Below the pieces are notes generated by a model. It saw only the letters and a list, made by a program, of their open reading frames with translations. It made no database searches and had not been told where the DNA came from. A stretch of DNA of 64,000 bases from Bacteroidota bacterium (GTDB lineage: Bacteria > Bacteroidota > Bacteroidia > Chitinophagales > Chitinophagaceae): the NCBI GenBank assembly GCA_029558715.1, contig JAKQEA010000100.1, forward strand, positions 33,545 through 97,544, read 5' to 3'. The translations under genes and the position numbers were made by a program. Shown here piece by piece: positions 1 through 7,961 of this stretch; the first letter of the stretch is position 1; each line of letters opens with the position of its first letter.

Positions 1-516
1 GCAAAAGTGCCAATGCCGCATATATACACAGAATTTGGAAGTTACACAGTGGGAGAGAGCATGGCTCATATTTATAGTGTAATTGCAGAGAAAGTGCAAA
101 ATGACCGGGAGACATGGTACATGATCGATTCATCATTTATCACCACATTACCGGATACCTGGGGAATTGGGGAGAAATTCCTGATGTTGCCGGTGAATAA
201 ATGGGACCAGGATTACCAGCGGGTAGTACTCGGAGGTATTACCTGTGACAGTCATGATTATTATGACTCAGAAGAGCATATAAATGAAGTGTTTTTGCCA
301 AAAACGAATGGCACCAGTGAGCCTTTATATGTTGGCTTTTTCCATACCGGCGCTTACCAGGATCAGATAAGTGGTTACGGAGGTATTAAACATTGTTTGA
401 TACCTTCTCCTAAACATGTAATCGTCGGCTATGATAAAAATGGTAAACTGACTGATTGGGTGTATGCCAAGCAACAAACAGCACAAAGCATGCTGAAGAT
501 ATTAGGATATAAATAA
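1..516 (+). CDS. speA: Arginine decarboxylase-type fold III PLP enzyme, C-terminal part
   Basis: The reading frame is open from the first base, so this is the last 171 residues of a gene that begins outside the window. The motif GITCDSHDYY matches the conserved C-D motif of alanine-racemase-fold ornithine/arginine decarboxylases, and FFHTGAYQ matches their substrate/PLP-contacting GAY motif near the C-terminus. Bacteroidota carry a roughly 465-residue arginine decarboxylase ending in this way, which makes arginine decarboxylation to agmatine for polyamine synthesis the likely reaction. The substrate (arginine rather than ornithine, lysine or carboxynorspermidine) is inferred from resemblance, not from a diagnostic residue. 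A strong terminator follows directly. Confidence 0.75.
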   Translation, partial: AKVPMPHIYTEFGSYTVGESMAHIYSVIAEKVQNDRETWYMIDSSFITTLPDTWGIGEKFLMLPVNKWDQDYQRVVLGGITCDSHDYYDSEEHINEVFLPKTNGTSEPLYVGFFHTGAYQDQISGYGGIKHCLIPSPKHVIVGYDKNGKLTDWVYAKQQTAQSMLKILGYK

Positions 517-520
517 AAGT

Positions 521-548
521 AAACCCTTTCAGAAGAAAGGGTTTTTTA
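521..548 (+). terminator. Rho-independent terminator of the decarboxylase gene
   Basis: A perfect 10-bp stem (AAACCCTTTC / GAAAGGGTTT) with an AGAA loop is followed by a T run, five bases after the stop codon. Confidence 0.85.
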
Positions 549-561
549 TTGGAATTCCTGT

Positions 562-930
562 TTACCTGTATCGGTTATTACTTTGCTTACTGTAGCGTTT
601 CCATTCGTTATATTCCCATTTACTATAATGAGAGCGGTTAATGTAATTTCTGTCTAAATAAAAGCGATTATCGTAGCCTTTCCAGTACATGAGCCCCTGC
701 GGCCCCCTGTGAAAGTATTGACCGCTTGGATGACGGCTCATTGTAAAACCCGGTGTGGGGCTGATGATCAATGGTGCTCCACTAATGTAGGAGGCCGGGC
801 GGGTTGGAGATGGTGCTGGTGTGGCATCTCTTCTGTCTTTAGTGGCCCAAACACGGCTGTGACCACAACTGGTTAAAAAAATTGCAGCTGTTACTATAGC
901 TGCCACAGGTAAGATAAATGTTCTTTTCAT
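562..930 (-). CDS. Small lipoprotein of unknown function
   Basis: A 122-residue product begins with a Lys-Arg N-terminus, a hydrophobic core and the lipobox LTSC (Cys22), so it should be lipidated and held in a membrane of the envelope. The mature part has a Pro/Ser/Thr-rich linker (residues about 36-60) followed by a Tyr/Arg/Asn-rich, very basic tail (RFYLDRNYINRSHYSK, then W-E-Y and K-R-Y runs). No known domain is recognised. The basic aromatic tail could bind an anionic surface such as polysaccharide or peptidoglycan, but that is only a guess. It is a single gene, convergent with the decarboxylase. Confidence 0.7.
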   Translation of the reverse strand: MKRTFILPVAAIVTAAIFLTSCGHSRVWATKDRRDATPAPSPTRPASYISGAPLIISPTPGFTMSRHPSGQYFHRGPQGLMYWKGYDNRFYLDRNYINRSHYSKWEYNEWKRYSKQSNNRYR

Positions 931-993
931 GTGTCTGATTTTGATGATTAGGAAATACGAACATATTTTACAGCAACAGGGATTGGTTAATTA

Positions 994-1341
994 TTAATCT
1001 CTTTTTCTTTTTGTTCTTACTTCTCCGGGTTTATTGGTTTTCGCAACAGGTTCATTTGTCCCGGCTGGTGGCTTGGTTTCAGCAACCACTGGTTCAGGTT
1101 TAGTAACGGTAGTCGAATCCTTATCAGCGGCAATCTCAGTTTTTGCCCAAACAAAATTGTTTTCTTGCAAACTATCATTATCCAGTTCCAGGAACCTGAT
1201 AGCAACAGCCTGGGTGTCTTTCATCAGTTTATTTCCTGGTCTGAATAACCGGCTGGTATAATCCTTAGTGGTTGCACAACTTGCAGCCAGCGCCACTATT
1301 ATCATCAAAATAACCGCTTGTACTATTTTGGCTGTTTGCAT
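994..1341 (-). CDS. Short lipoprotein with Pro/Lys-rich tail
   Basis: The frame is open further upstream, but the start at 1341 (MQTAKIVQAVILMI) gives a proper lipoprotein signal with lipobox AASC at residues 19-22. The 115-residue product then has a short conserved-looking segment (RFLELDNDSLQENNFVWAK) and a disordered Thr/Pro/Lys-rich tail ending in basic residues. I do not recognise a family. It is divergent from the NTF2-like gene at 1423; the two share an 81-bp upstream region. Confidence 0.6.
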   Translation of the reverse strand: MQTAKIVQAVILMIIVALAASCATTKDYTSRLFRPGNKLMKDTQAVAIRFLELDNDSLQENNFVWAKTEIAADKDSTTVTKPEPVVAETKPPAGTNEPVAKTNKPGEVRTKRKRD

Positions 1342-1422
1342 GGCTATAGATTTTACTTTAGTTACCTTAACAACGTAATTACATTTCAATTCATTTGCCA
1401 TAAAATCTTAAAATCACAGATC

Positions 1423-1878
1423 ATGAAATACTTTTTCATACTATTAACAGTAGTTACTTATGGAGTAACCGTAAAAGCTCAAACAGCTGAAGATTCAGTT
1501 AAGGCTGTTATCAATAACTTGTTTACAGGAATGAAGAATGCAGACGCAGTATTACTAAAAAGTTGTTTTGCGGATAGTATGGTTTTACAAACCATATCAA
1601 GGGATAAAGAGGGAAAATTAGTTGTTAAGAATGAGGATCCTGCCGGTTTTATTGATTTTGTCAGCAAGCAAAAACCAGGAGCGGCTGATGAGAGGATCAG
1701 TTTTGAAACTATAAAAATAGATGGGCCCCTTGCAATAGTATGGACACCTTACAATTTTTACTTTAATGGCCAGTTCAGTCATTGTGGTGTAAACTCATTC
1801 CAGGTTATCCGTTTTAGTACCGGATGGAAGATTCAATACCTGGTGGATACCAGGAGAAGGCAGGGTTGTGCGCAGTAG
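1423..1878 (+). CDS. Exported NTF2-like (SnoaL/DUF4440-type) protein
   Basis: The start at 1423 (MKYFFILLTVVTYGVTVKAQ) gives a Sec signal peptide with cleavage after AQ; the frame is open for 35 codons upstream but that extension hides the signal. The mature 130 residues follow the NTF2-like cone-fold pattern: an N-terminal helix (AVINNLFTGMKNADAVLLKSCF), a central strand segment, then IVWTPYNFYFNGQFSHCGVNSF and WKIQYLVDTRR at the end. Proteins of this type are common in Bacteroidota as nuclear transport factor 2 family proteins of unknown role. A catalytic or binding function cannot be read from the sequence. Confidence 0.7.
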   Translation: MKYFFILLTVVTYGVTVKAQTAEDSVKAVINNLFTGMKNADAVLLKSCFADSMVLQTISRDKEGKLVVKNEDPAGFIDFVSKQKPGAADERISFETIKIDGPLAIVWTPYNFYFNGQFSHCGVNSFQVIRFSTGWKIQYLVDTRRRQGCAQ

Positions 1879-1903
1879 CCAATAAAACAATGATAACCTG
1901 GCA

Positions 1904-1937
1904 GGTAAAAAGAAACCCTCCGTGGAAACGGAGGGTG
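1904..1937 (-). terminator. Terminator of the hsp20 gene
   Basis: Perfect stem ACCCTCCGT / ACGGAGGGT (1915-1936, loop GGAA) followed on the minus strand by TTTCTTTTTA. It lies 47 bases beyond the hsp20 stop codon. Confidence 0.75.
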
Positions 1938-1982
1938 TAAACCAAAACCAACTGCTTATGAGAAAACTTTTATGGTAAGAAC

Positions 1983-2429
1983 TTATTTAATTACAATTTC
2001 TGTGGCTGATGCTTTGACTGCTTCTTTCTTCGGAAGGTTTAATATCAACACTCCATTGACGTAAGAAGCTTCGATGTTCGTTGCATCAATTTTTTCATCT
2101 AGTGTGAAAGATCTCTTAAAAGAACGGAAGCTGTACTCTCTGCGAACCTGCTTTTCATTTTCTGCTTTTGCTTCACTTTTTTTCTCGGCTGAGATGGTAA
2201 GTAAATCCTGGTCAAGGTTCACCTTAAAATCGTTTTTTTCAAAGCCTGGAGCTACTACTTCCAGCAGGTAACTCTTTTCTGTTTCTTTGACGTTTACTGG
2301 TACCGACCCCTTTCTTTCAGGATTGTTAAAATCGGTTTTAAACAATACAGGTAATTCAGAAAATAGATCATCAACAAAGTTGTTGAGTGTTCCTTCAAAA
2401 GGTCTGCTGTTGAATTTTACGTAAGCCAT
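1983..2429 (-). CDS. Hsp20 / alpha-crystallin family small heat-shock protein
   Basis: A 148-residue product with an N-terminal arm (residues 1-40) and an alpha-crystallin domain (about 43-135). The family signatures are visible: PVNVKETEKSYLLEVVAPGF at the start of the domain, an F-R-R-x-F-like segment (YSFRSFKRSFTL), and the hallmark A-x-x-x-N-G-V-L form (ASYVNGVLILNLPKKE). Small heat-shock proteins form oligomers that hold unfolding proteins until ATP-dependent chaperones take over. The C-terminal I-x-I-type anchor appears as TEIVIK. It is monocistronic with its own terminator. No obvious CIRCE element is seen upstream. Confidence 0.92.
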   Translation of the reverse strand: MAYVKFNSRPFEGTLNNFVDDLFSELPVLFKTDFNNPERKGSVPVNVKETEKSYLLEVVAPGFEKNDFKVNLDQDLLTISAEKKSEAKAENEKQVRREYSFRSFKRSFTLDEKIDATNIEASYVNGVLILNLPKKEAVKASATEIVIK

Positions 2430-2629
2430 AATTATTTAGTTTTATTTTTTGAAATTCTTGGGCACAGAAACTTTGTCAAACTGTATACCAGCAGGTTTTA
2501 CAGCATTTTTTCATGTCAATCATGGCAATCGTTGCTATTTTCAAGGACAAAATTTCCGAAATGGGGAATTTTTGCTGACATAATTTCCTCTGGATTATAC
2601 TATTACAGGACTACAACGAACTATTTCTT

Positions 2630-2637
2630 TATTTTTG
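2630..2637 (+). promoter_or_regulatory. Bacteroidota -7 element (TATTTTTG) for bacilliredoxin
   Basis: TATTTTTG matches TAnnTTTG and lies 21 bases before the ATG at 2659, which suits a short leader. No clear -33 box was found, so this is tentative. Confidence 0.45.
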
Positions 2638-2658
2638 CGTTCCAATAAAAAACAAATT

Positions 2659-3075
2659 ATGTATCCTGAAGAAATAGTAATTCCGATGAAAGAGGAATTG
2701 ACGGAAAACGGTTTTTCTGAGATGTTGACTTCGGCTGAAGTAGAATCACAATTGACAAAAGAAGGTACAACGCTGGTAATGATCAATTCTGTTTGTGGTT
2801 GTTCTGCAGGTACAGCCCGTCCCGGCGTATTAATGGCTGTGGCTAATGCCGCCAAAAAACCAGATTTTTTAACTACTTCATTTGCAGGTTTTGATATTGA
2901 AGCAGTAAAGACCCTGCGCCAGCATTTGATGCCTTATCCGCCTTCGTCACCTGCTATTGCTTTATTTAAAAACGGACAGCTGGTACATTTTATCGAAAGG
3001 CACCAGATAGAAGGCAGGCCTGCCCAGGTGATAGCGCAAAATCTCATTGGAGCGTTTGAGCAGCACTGTAATTAA
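2659..3075 (+). CDS. BrxA/BrxB-family bacilliredoxin (DUF1094)
   Basis: The start at 2659 (MYPEEIVIPM) gives the 138-residue length usual for the family; an upstream in-frame codon is non-canonical and lies inside the putative promoter. The active-site motif C46-G-C48 (VCGCSAGTARPG) is that of bacilliredoxins, which have a thioredoxin fold and CGC in place of CxxC. In Firmicutes these remove bacillithiol from protein thiols; in Bacteroidota the partner thiol is less certain. The neighbouring window also carries thioredoxin reductase (6648), consistent with a thiol-redox role, although the two are not in one operon. Confidence 0.88.
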   Translation: MYPEEIVIPMKEELTENGFSEMLTSAEVESQLTKEGTTLVMINSVCGCSAGTARPGVLMAVANAAKKPDFLTTSFAGFDIEAVKTLRQHLMPYPPSSPAIALFKNGQLVHFIERHQIEGRPAQVIAQNLIGAFEQHCN

Positions 3076-3201
3076 AAGTTTTTAGCATTGATTTTTAGCT
3101 TCGATCCCCTGGGCTCGGAGCTTTTTTGTATAATAAATACTCCCGGTTTGAGAGTAACAGCTCAACGCTTATTAGTATATTCGCCTTCTTTAAATAACAA
3201 C

Positions 3202-4371
3202 ATGTATCCCAATCTTTATTACGCTTTTAAGGACCTTTTTGGAGTAGAATGGACCTTTCTCAGGTTTGTTAATTCTTTTGGTTTTTTTGTTGCTATTGCA
3301 TTCATTGTTGCAGCTATGGTGCTTGCTGCAGAATTACGGCGTAAGAGTAAACAGGGACTTTTTCAGCCTACGGAAATGCAGGTAATGGTAGGGCAGCCTG
3401 CAACTATAGCTGATCTGTTACTCAATTTTTTATTAGGATTTCTTCTTGGTTATAAGATTGTGGCACTTTTTATACTGGATAGCTCTGCCACTGAGGATCC
3501 GCAGGCTTTTATCTTTTCTTCGTTGGGCAGCTGGCCGGCGGGTATTGTACTCGGGTTGTTTTTTGCCGGCTTGAAATGGTGGGAAAAGAATAAACAAAAA
3601 CTGGATAAGCCTGAAAAAAGAACAGTTAGAATATGGCCACAGGACAGGGTCGGTGAGATTACGATTATAGCCCTGGTCTTTGGCTTGTTGGGGGCTAAGC
3701 TCTTTGACATTTTTGAAAACTGGAGTGATTTTCTCAAACGTCCCTCTGATTATATTTTCTCCGCCAAAGGCTTAACTTTCTATGGAGGACTTATTTGTGC
3801 GGCCCTTGCAATTTGGTGGTATGCCAAAAAGCATAAGATAGGATTTTGGCACTTGAATGATGCCCTGGCGCCAACGATGATGCTGGCTTATGCTGTCGGA
3901 AGAATAGGATGCCAGGTCTCCGGAGATGGTGACTGGGGTATAGAAAACACTAATGCAAAGCCTTTTAGCTGGTTACCCGACTGGATGTGGTCTTACAAAT
4001 ATCCTCATAATGTGAATGAGGTCGGAATTCCTATCCAGGGATGTACAGACACAAAATTTTGCAATGAACTGCCAGTCGGGGTGTATCCAACTCCATTTTA
4101 TGAGATAGTCGTTTGTTTTATCCTGTTCCTCGTTCTTTGGTTGCTTAGAAAAAAACTTAAGATACCCGGAACAATTATGGCTTTATATCTTATGTTGAAT
4201 GGATTGGAACGCTTTTTTATTGAGAAGATCCGTGTGAATACACGGCTTAATATTTTTGGTTTTCAACCTACCCAGGCCGAGGTTATTTCGTCTATGCTTT
4301 TCGTTTCAGGGTTAGTTTTATGGATATGGCTTAACCGCAGAGCGAAACAACAGAAATCCACAAAGGAGTAG
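3202..4371 (+). CDS. lgt: Prolipoprotein diacylglyceryl transferase
   Basis: Lgt moves a diacylglyceryl group from phosphatidylglycerol to the lipobox Cys of prolipoproteins in the inner membrane, the first maturation step for the many lipoproteins encoded here. I chose the ATG at 3202 (MYPNLYYAFKDLFG); the frame continues upstream without a plausible start. The 389-residue protein has about seven hydrophobic segments and the family landmarks LTFYGGL (about 191), YAVGRIGCQVSGDGDWG (about 230-246, the Lgt signature in its Bacteroidota form with Cys where E. coli has Asn) and YPTPFYE near the C-terminal third. It is about 100 residues longer than E. coli Lgt because of an insertion at residues about 90-180, usual for this phylum. 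Confidence 0.9.
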   Translation: MYPNLYYAFKDLFGVEWTFLRFVNSFGFFVAIAFIVAAMVLAAELRRKSKQGLFQPTEMQVMVGQPATIADLLLNFLLGFLLGYKIVALFILDSSATEDPQAFIFSSLGSWPAGIVLGLFFAGLKWWEKNKQKLDKPEKRTVRIWPQDRVGEITIIALVFGLLGAKLFDIFENWSDFLKRPSDYIFSAKGLTFYGGLICAALAIWWYAKKHKIGFWHLNDALAPTMMLAYAVGRIGCQVSGDGDWGIENTNAKPFSWLPDWMWSYKYPHNVNEVGIPIQGCTDTKFCNELPVGVYPTPFYEIVVCFILFLVLWLLRKKLKIPGTIMALYLMLNGLERFFIEKIRVNTRLNIFGFQPTQAEVISSMLFVSGLVLWIWLNRRAKQQKSTKE

Positions 4372-4390
4372 AAAAGGGCACCTTTTTTTA
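4372..4390 (+). terminator. Short terminator after lgt
   Basis: AAAAGG-GCA-CCTTTTTTT immediately follows the lgt stop codon. The stem is short, so termination may be partial. Confidence 0.5.
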
Positions 4391-4539
4391 CTTTTTTTCA
4401 GAACCTTACTTTTTTAACCACTGCTCCAAACCCTTGCCAGAACTGCATTTCCGGGGGTAGTTAAAATACGGAATCGTTTGCGGTACATCTGTGGGTAATT
4501 TTTCACGTCTAAACGCTATGAGAAACGGCTATTTTTAGC

Positions 4540-4547
4540 TATTTTTG
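4540..4547 (+). promoter_or_regulatory. Bacteroidota -7 element (TATTTTTG) before the primary sigma gene
   Basis: TATTTTTG fits TAnnTTTG and would give a leader of about 100 bases before the ATG at 4657. The 285-base gap 4372-4656 otherwise holds only the lgt terminator and AT-rich sequence. Confidence 0.4.
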
Positions 4548-4656
4548 CAGACGGTCCCGGACGGTAAATTCATACTCTGCAATTAACTATCCATTTGCAA
4601 CAACTTGCAAACAAAGACTGTCTTCTATTTGTTGATATTATTAAATTTCTTAAGTT

Positions 4657-5532
4657 ATGAGGCAGCTCAAAATTGCTACCCAGATTACGAACAGGGATTC
4701 CCAGGCCGTAGAAAAGTATTTACAGGAGATCTCAAAAATTTCTATGATTACGCCGGAGGAAGAAACAACTCTTGCCCAGCGTATCAAGATGTTCAACAGA
4801 AATCCCGTTGATTCTCAAAGGGCTTTGGATAAGCTTGTTCAGGCCAATCTTCGTTTCGTAGTATCTGTGGCAAAGCAATATCAACATCAGGGGTTGTCAC
4901 TTAGTGACCTTATTAACGAGGGTAACCTCGGCTTAATCAAAGCGGCACAACGCTTCGATGAAACCAAAGGTTTCAAATTCATTTCTTACGCCGTGTGGTG
5001 GATTCGCCAATCTATACTGCAGGCCTTGGCAGAGCAGGGCAGATTAGTCCGCTTGCCACAAAACAAAATTGGCACCTATAACAAAGCTAACAAAGCCTAT
5101 ATGGCTTTTGAGCAAGAGCATGAGAGAGAGCCTTCTACTGAAGAGCTGGCTGAATTACTGGAGATGAGTGAAACTGAGATTAACAACATTTTTCAGAGCA
5201 ATACCCGTCACACATCATTGGATGCACCTGTGCATGAAGCAGAGGATGTAGCTATGGGTGATTTGCTGGAAGGTAGCGATGACACTGATGATGACGTGAT
5301 GAAAGACTCATTGCGAAATGAGATACGACGGGTTTTAAAATCATTGTCTCCAAGAGAAGCCGAAATCGTAAATGCTTATTTTGGCCTGGATGGAGAAAAT
5401 GGAGTAACTATTGAGCAGATCGGACAGAAGTATGACCTTACAAAAGAACGTATCCGGCAGATCAAAGAACGAGCTATTAAGCGTTTACAAAAAGCCCGTT
5501 ACAGTAGTGCATTGAAAGCCTATTTAGGTTAA
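4657..5532 (+). CDS. rpoD: Primary RNA polymerase sigma factor (RpoD/SigA, Bacteroidota type)
   Basis: Directs core RNA polymerase to housekeeping promoters, which in this phylum have TTTG and TAnnTTTG boxes. At 291 residues it is the compact Bacteroidota form: region 1.1 is missing and the protein starts at region 1.2 (VEKYLQEISKISMITPEEE). Region 2 is plain (LSLSDLINEGNLGLIKAAQR, then FKFISYAVWWIRQSILQALA), followed by region 3 (IGTYNKANKAYMAFEQEHER) and region 4 with the helix-turn-helix EQIGQKYDLTKERIRQIK. The acidic stretch GDLLEGSDDTDDDV corresponds to region 3.2. It is monocistronic, with a strong terminator. Confidence 0.95.
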   Translation: MRQLKIATQITNRDSQAVEKYLQEISKISMITPEEETTLAQRIKMFNRNPVDSQRALDKLVQANLRFVVSVAKQYQHQGLSLSDLINEGNLGLIKAAQRFDETKGFKFISYAVWWIRQSILQALAEQGRLVRLPQNKIGTYNKANKAYMAFEQEHEREPSTEELAELLEMSETEINNIFQSNTRHTSLDAPVHEAEDVAMGDLLEGSDDTDDDVMKDSLRNEIRRVLKSLSPREAEIVNAYFGLDGENGVTIEQIGQKYDLTKERIRQIKERAIKRLQKARYSSALKAYLG

Positions 5533-5562
5533 GATATCTAAGATCGTGGGTTAATTTAAAAT

Positions 5563-5605
5563 AGTTCCGGTTCTCGCTTATAGTGAGACCGGAATTGTTT
5601 TTTCA
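5563..5605 (+). terminator. Terminator of rpoD
   Basis: An 11-bp stem with one bulge (TTCCGGTTCTC / GAGACCGGAA) followed by TTGTTTTTT. Confidence 0.85.
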
Positions 5606-5639
5606 AAACATTTACTATTCTTACCTGTTAAATAGATCT

Positions 5640-6524
5640 ATGAGAATCCATTTCTTATCTTTTGTAATAGTATGTATTTCACTTATTTCCTGTGAAAAGA
5701 CTGTATCTTTTAACCTGGATGAAGTTGCTCCCAAACTCGTCGTTGAAGGAACCATCGAAAATGGGCAGCCTCCGGTAATTTATCTTTCCCGCAGCCTTGA
5801 TTATTTTTCACAGATAAACCCTGACATATTAGCTAACAGCTTCGTAAGAAATGCTGAAGTATTTGTTTCAAACGGTATTTTAACGCATAAACTGAAGGAA
5901 TACACTTTGCCTTTAGGCGGCGGGTATAATGCTTATTATTTCTCTATCGACTCTGCTAATCTCGCAACCGCTTTTACGGGGCAATTAAATACCTCCTATT
6001 CTTTGCGAATACTTTGGGAAGGCAAAGAGTATACAGCAACTACCCGTATCACTAATATTACACGGCAAATAGATTCAATTTTCTGGAAGCCTGCTCCTGC
6101 AGGTAATCCTACAGGGAAAGTAGCCGTGATGATAAAAGCTACTGATCCTGCTGGCTTTGGAGATTATGTACGCTATTTTACAAAACAAAACGGGGATCCT
6201 TTTTATCCGGGGCTCAATTCCGTGTACGATGACCAGGTAATTGACGGATCTACATATGAGGTGCAGGTCGAAAGGGGTATTTTGCGTACTGGTTCTACTC
6301 CGGAAGCATATAGTTTTTTTGATAGAGGAGATACGGTTACACTCAAACTCAGCAATATTGATAAAGCAACTTATGATTTTTGGAGAACAATGGAATTCAC
6401 TTATGCCAGTGTAGGTAACCCTTTCTCTTCCCCGACTAAGGTTATGAGTAATATAAAAGGAGGGGGGCTGGGGTATTTTGGAGGCTATGCATCCCAATAC
6501 AGAACTATCATTATTCCCCAATAG
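5640..6524 (+). CDS. DUF4249 family lipoprotein
   Basis: The start at 5640 (MRIHFLSFVIVCISL) provides a lipoprotein signal with lipobox LISC (Cys18). The mature part starts in the usual DUF4249 way: a Cys, Lys/Glu residues, then LDEVAPKLVVEGTIENG with the V-V-E-G motif, and later IDSIFWKPAP and YDFWRTMEF, all typical of this family. Length is 294 residues. DUF4249 genes usually sit next to a TonB-dependent receptor and are thought to act at the outer membrane in uptake; here it stands alone, which is somewhat unusual. The C-terminal GGGLGYFGGYASQ loop motif is also shared by the family. Confidence 0.82.
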   Translation: MRIHFLSFVIVCISLISCEKTVSFNLDEVAPKLVVEGTIENGQPPVIYLSRSLDYFSQINPDILANSFVRNAEVFVSNGILTHKLKEYTLPLGGGYNAYYFSIDSANLATAFTGQLNTSYSLRILWEGKEYTATTRITNITRQIDSIFWKPAPAGNPTGKVAVMIKATDPAGFGDYVRYFTKQNGDPFYPGLNSVYDDQVIDGSTYEVQVERGILRTGSTPEAYSFFDRGDTVTLKLSNIDKATYDFWRTMEFTYASVGNPFSSPTKVMSNIKGGGLGYFGGYASQYRTIIIPQ

Positions 6525-6599
6525 TTTGCAGGTTATAAACATAGTATATACATCTCGTTTAAGGTGATGTATGTTACATCAGCATTACCGATTTACTGC

Positions 6600-6607
6600 T
6601 AAATTTG
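6600..6607 (+). promoter_or_regulatory. Bacteroidota -7 element (TAAATTTG) for trxB
   Basis: TAAATTTG matches TAnnTTTG, 40 bases before the trxB ATG. No clear -33 box. Confidence 0.45.
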
Positions 6608-6647
6608 CCATCCTGTTTGAATAACAAACAGAAAATAAGTTATCAGT

Positions 6648-7589
6648 ATGGAAGCAACAGAAAAAGTTCATTGTCTCATCATTGGTTCAGGCCCTGCCGG
6701 TTATACTGCCGCTATATATGCCAGCAGAGCTGGGTTAAACCCTGTATTATACCAGGGAATTCAACCCGGAGGTCAGTTAACCATAACTACGGAGGTAGAG
6801 AACTATCCTGGTTATCCTGAGGGTATACAGGGACCTGAAATGATGGTGCATTTTGAAAAACAGGCAGCCCGAATGGGGGCTGATATCAGATATGGGTTGG
6901 CTACGAAAGTTGATTTTACAGGCCCGGTGCATAAAGTGCAGATTGATGAGGAAAAATGGATTGAGGCGGATGCTGTAATTATTTCTACAGGGGCTTCGGC
7001 CAAATGGCTGGGGCTGGAAAGTGAACAGCGGCTGAATGGTTTCGGAGTAAGTGCCTGTGCAGTATGCGATGGTTTCTTTTTTAAAGGAAAAGAAGTAGCT
7101 ATTGTAGGAGCAGGTGACACAGCAGCTGAAGAGGCTTTGTACTTATCAAAAATATGCTCACAGGTGCACATGATTGTACGCCGGGATGAAATGAGGGCCA
7201 GTAAAGTGATGCAGGATAGGGTGAAGAATGCAGCTAATATTAAAATATACTGGAATAGTGAGACGGATGAAGTATTGGGAGATAAAAAAGTGACTGCGGT
7301 ACGAATTAAGAATAATAAGACCAGTGAAAAACAAGAAGTGCCTGTCAGTGCATTTTTTGTGGCAATCGGACATCAGCCAAACTCTGATATATTCAAAGGT
7401 TGGTTAGATATGGATGAGTCCGGTTATATCAGGACTATTCCGGGTACCAGCAAAACAAATGTGGAAGGGGTATTTGCGTCAGGGGATGTTCAGGATAAAG
7501 TTTACAGGCAGGCGGTTACTGCAGCGGGAAGTGGTTGTATGGCTGCTTTAGATGCTGAACGTTACCTTAGTGTAAAAGGAGTTCATTAA
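6648..7589 (+). CDS. trxB: Thioredoxin-disulfide reductase
   Basis: Transfers electrons from NADPH through FAD and a redox disulfide to thioredoxin. The 313-residue protein has the FAD-binding motif GSGPAG (13-18), the redox centre C137-A-V-C140 within SACAVCDG, the NADPH motif GAGDTA (about 154-159) and the second FAD motif near the end (VFASGDVQDKVYRQAVTAAG). The family usually has CATC at the centre; CAVC is a small variant. FolB starts nine bases downstream, so both are probably co-transcribed. Confidence 0.95.
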   Translation: MEATEKVHCLIIGSGPAGYTAAIYASRAGLNPVLYQGIQPGGQLTITTEVENYPGYPEGIQGPEMMVHFEKQAARMGADIRYGLATKVDFTGPVHKVQIDEEKWIEADAVIISTGASAKWLGLESEQRLNGFGVSACAVCDGFFFKGKEVAIVGAGDTAAEEALYLSKICSQVHMIVRRDEMRASKVMQDRVKNAANIKIYWNSETDEVLGDKKVTAVRIKNNKTSEKQEVPVSAFFVAIGHQPNSDIFKGWLDMDESGYIRTIPGTSKTNVEGVFASGDVQDKVYRQAVTAAGSGCMAALDAERYLSVKGVH

Positions 7590-7598
7590 TCTGATATT

Positions 7599-7961
7599 AT
7601 GCATGGTATAATGACTATTGAGCTCAAAGAGCTGCGTTTTCATGCTTTTCATGGACTTTTTCCGGAAGAGAAAAAGACAGGTAATGATTTTGAAGTAAAT
7701 ATCCTTGTCAGTTTTGTGCCAGACAGTGCAGTAATCAGGAATCTTGATTCAACAATAGATTATGCAAGGTTGTATGACATACTAAAGGTGGAAATGAAAA
7801 AACCAAGAACATTGCTTGAAACGCTGGCCATGGAAATCGCAGAATTAATTCATTCTTTGTTTCCTGAGATCAGGAAAATTGATATAAGTATCAGGAAAGA
7901 TCAACCTCCAATTCTTCATTTTACAGGCAATACCGGGGTGAGATATCAAATAGAATATTAG
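7599..7961 (+). CDS. folB: Dihydroneopterin aldolase
   Basis: FolB splits 7,8-dihydroneopterin to 6-hydroxymethyl-7,8-dihydropterin and glycolaldehyde in folate synthesis. The 120-residue length and the family pattern are present: I-x-L-K-E-L-R-F-H-A-F-H-G at the start, with E25-type acid in FPEEKKTG, STIDYARLYDIL in the middle, LLETLAMEIAELI after it, and IDISIRKDQPPI near the end. It follows trxB by nine bases and overlaps the end of the convergent coiled-coil gene by four bases. Confidence 0.92.
   Translation: MHGIMTIELKELRFHAFHGLFPEEKKTGNDFEVNILVSFVPDSAVIRNLDSTIDYARLYDILKVEMKKPRTLLETLAMEIAELIHSLFPEIRKIDISIRKDQPPILHFTGNTGVRYQIEY

Noticed and set aside
1017..1261. Small frames on both strands inside the lipoprotein gene at 994-1341
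   Set aside because: They are alternative-frame readings of a gene with a clear lipobox.
6075..6542. A 155-codon minus-strand frame opposite the DUF4249 gene
   Set aside because: Composition is that of antisense to a real gene (Ser/Ile/Cys-rich, no signal or domain) and the plus-strand gene is clear.
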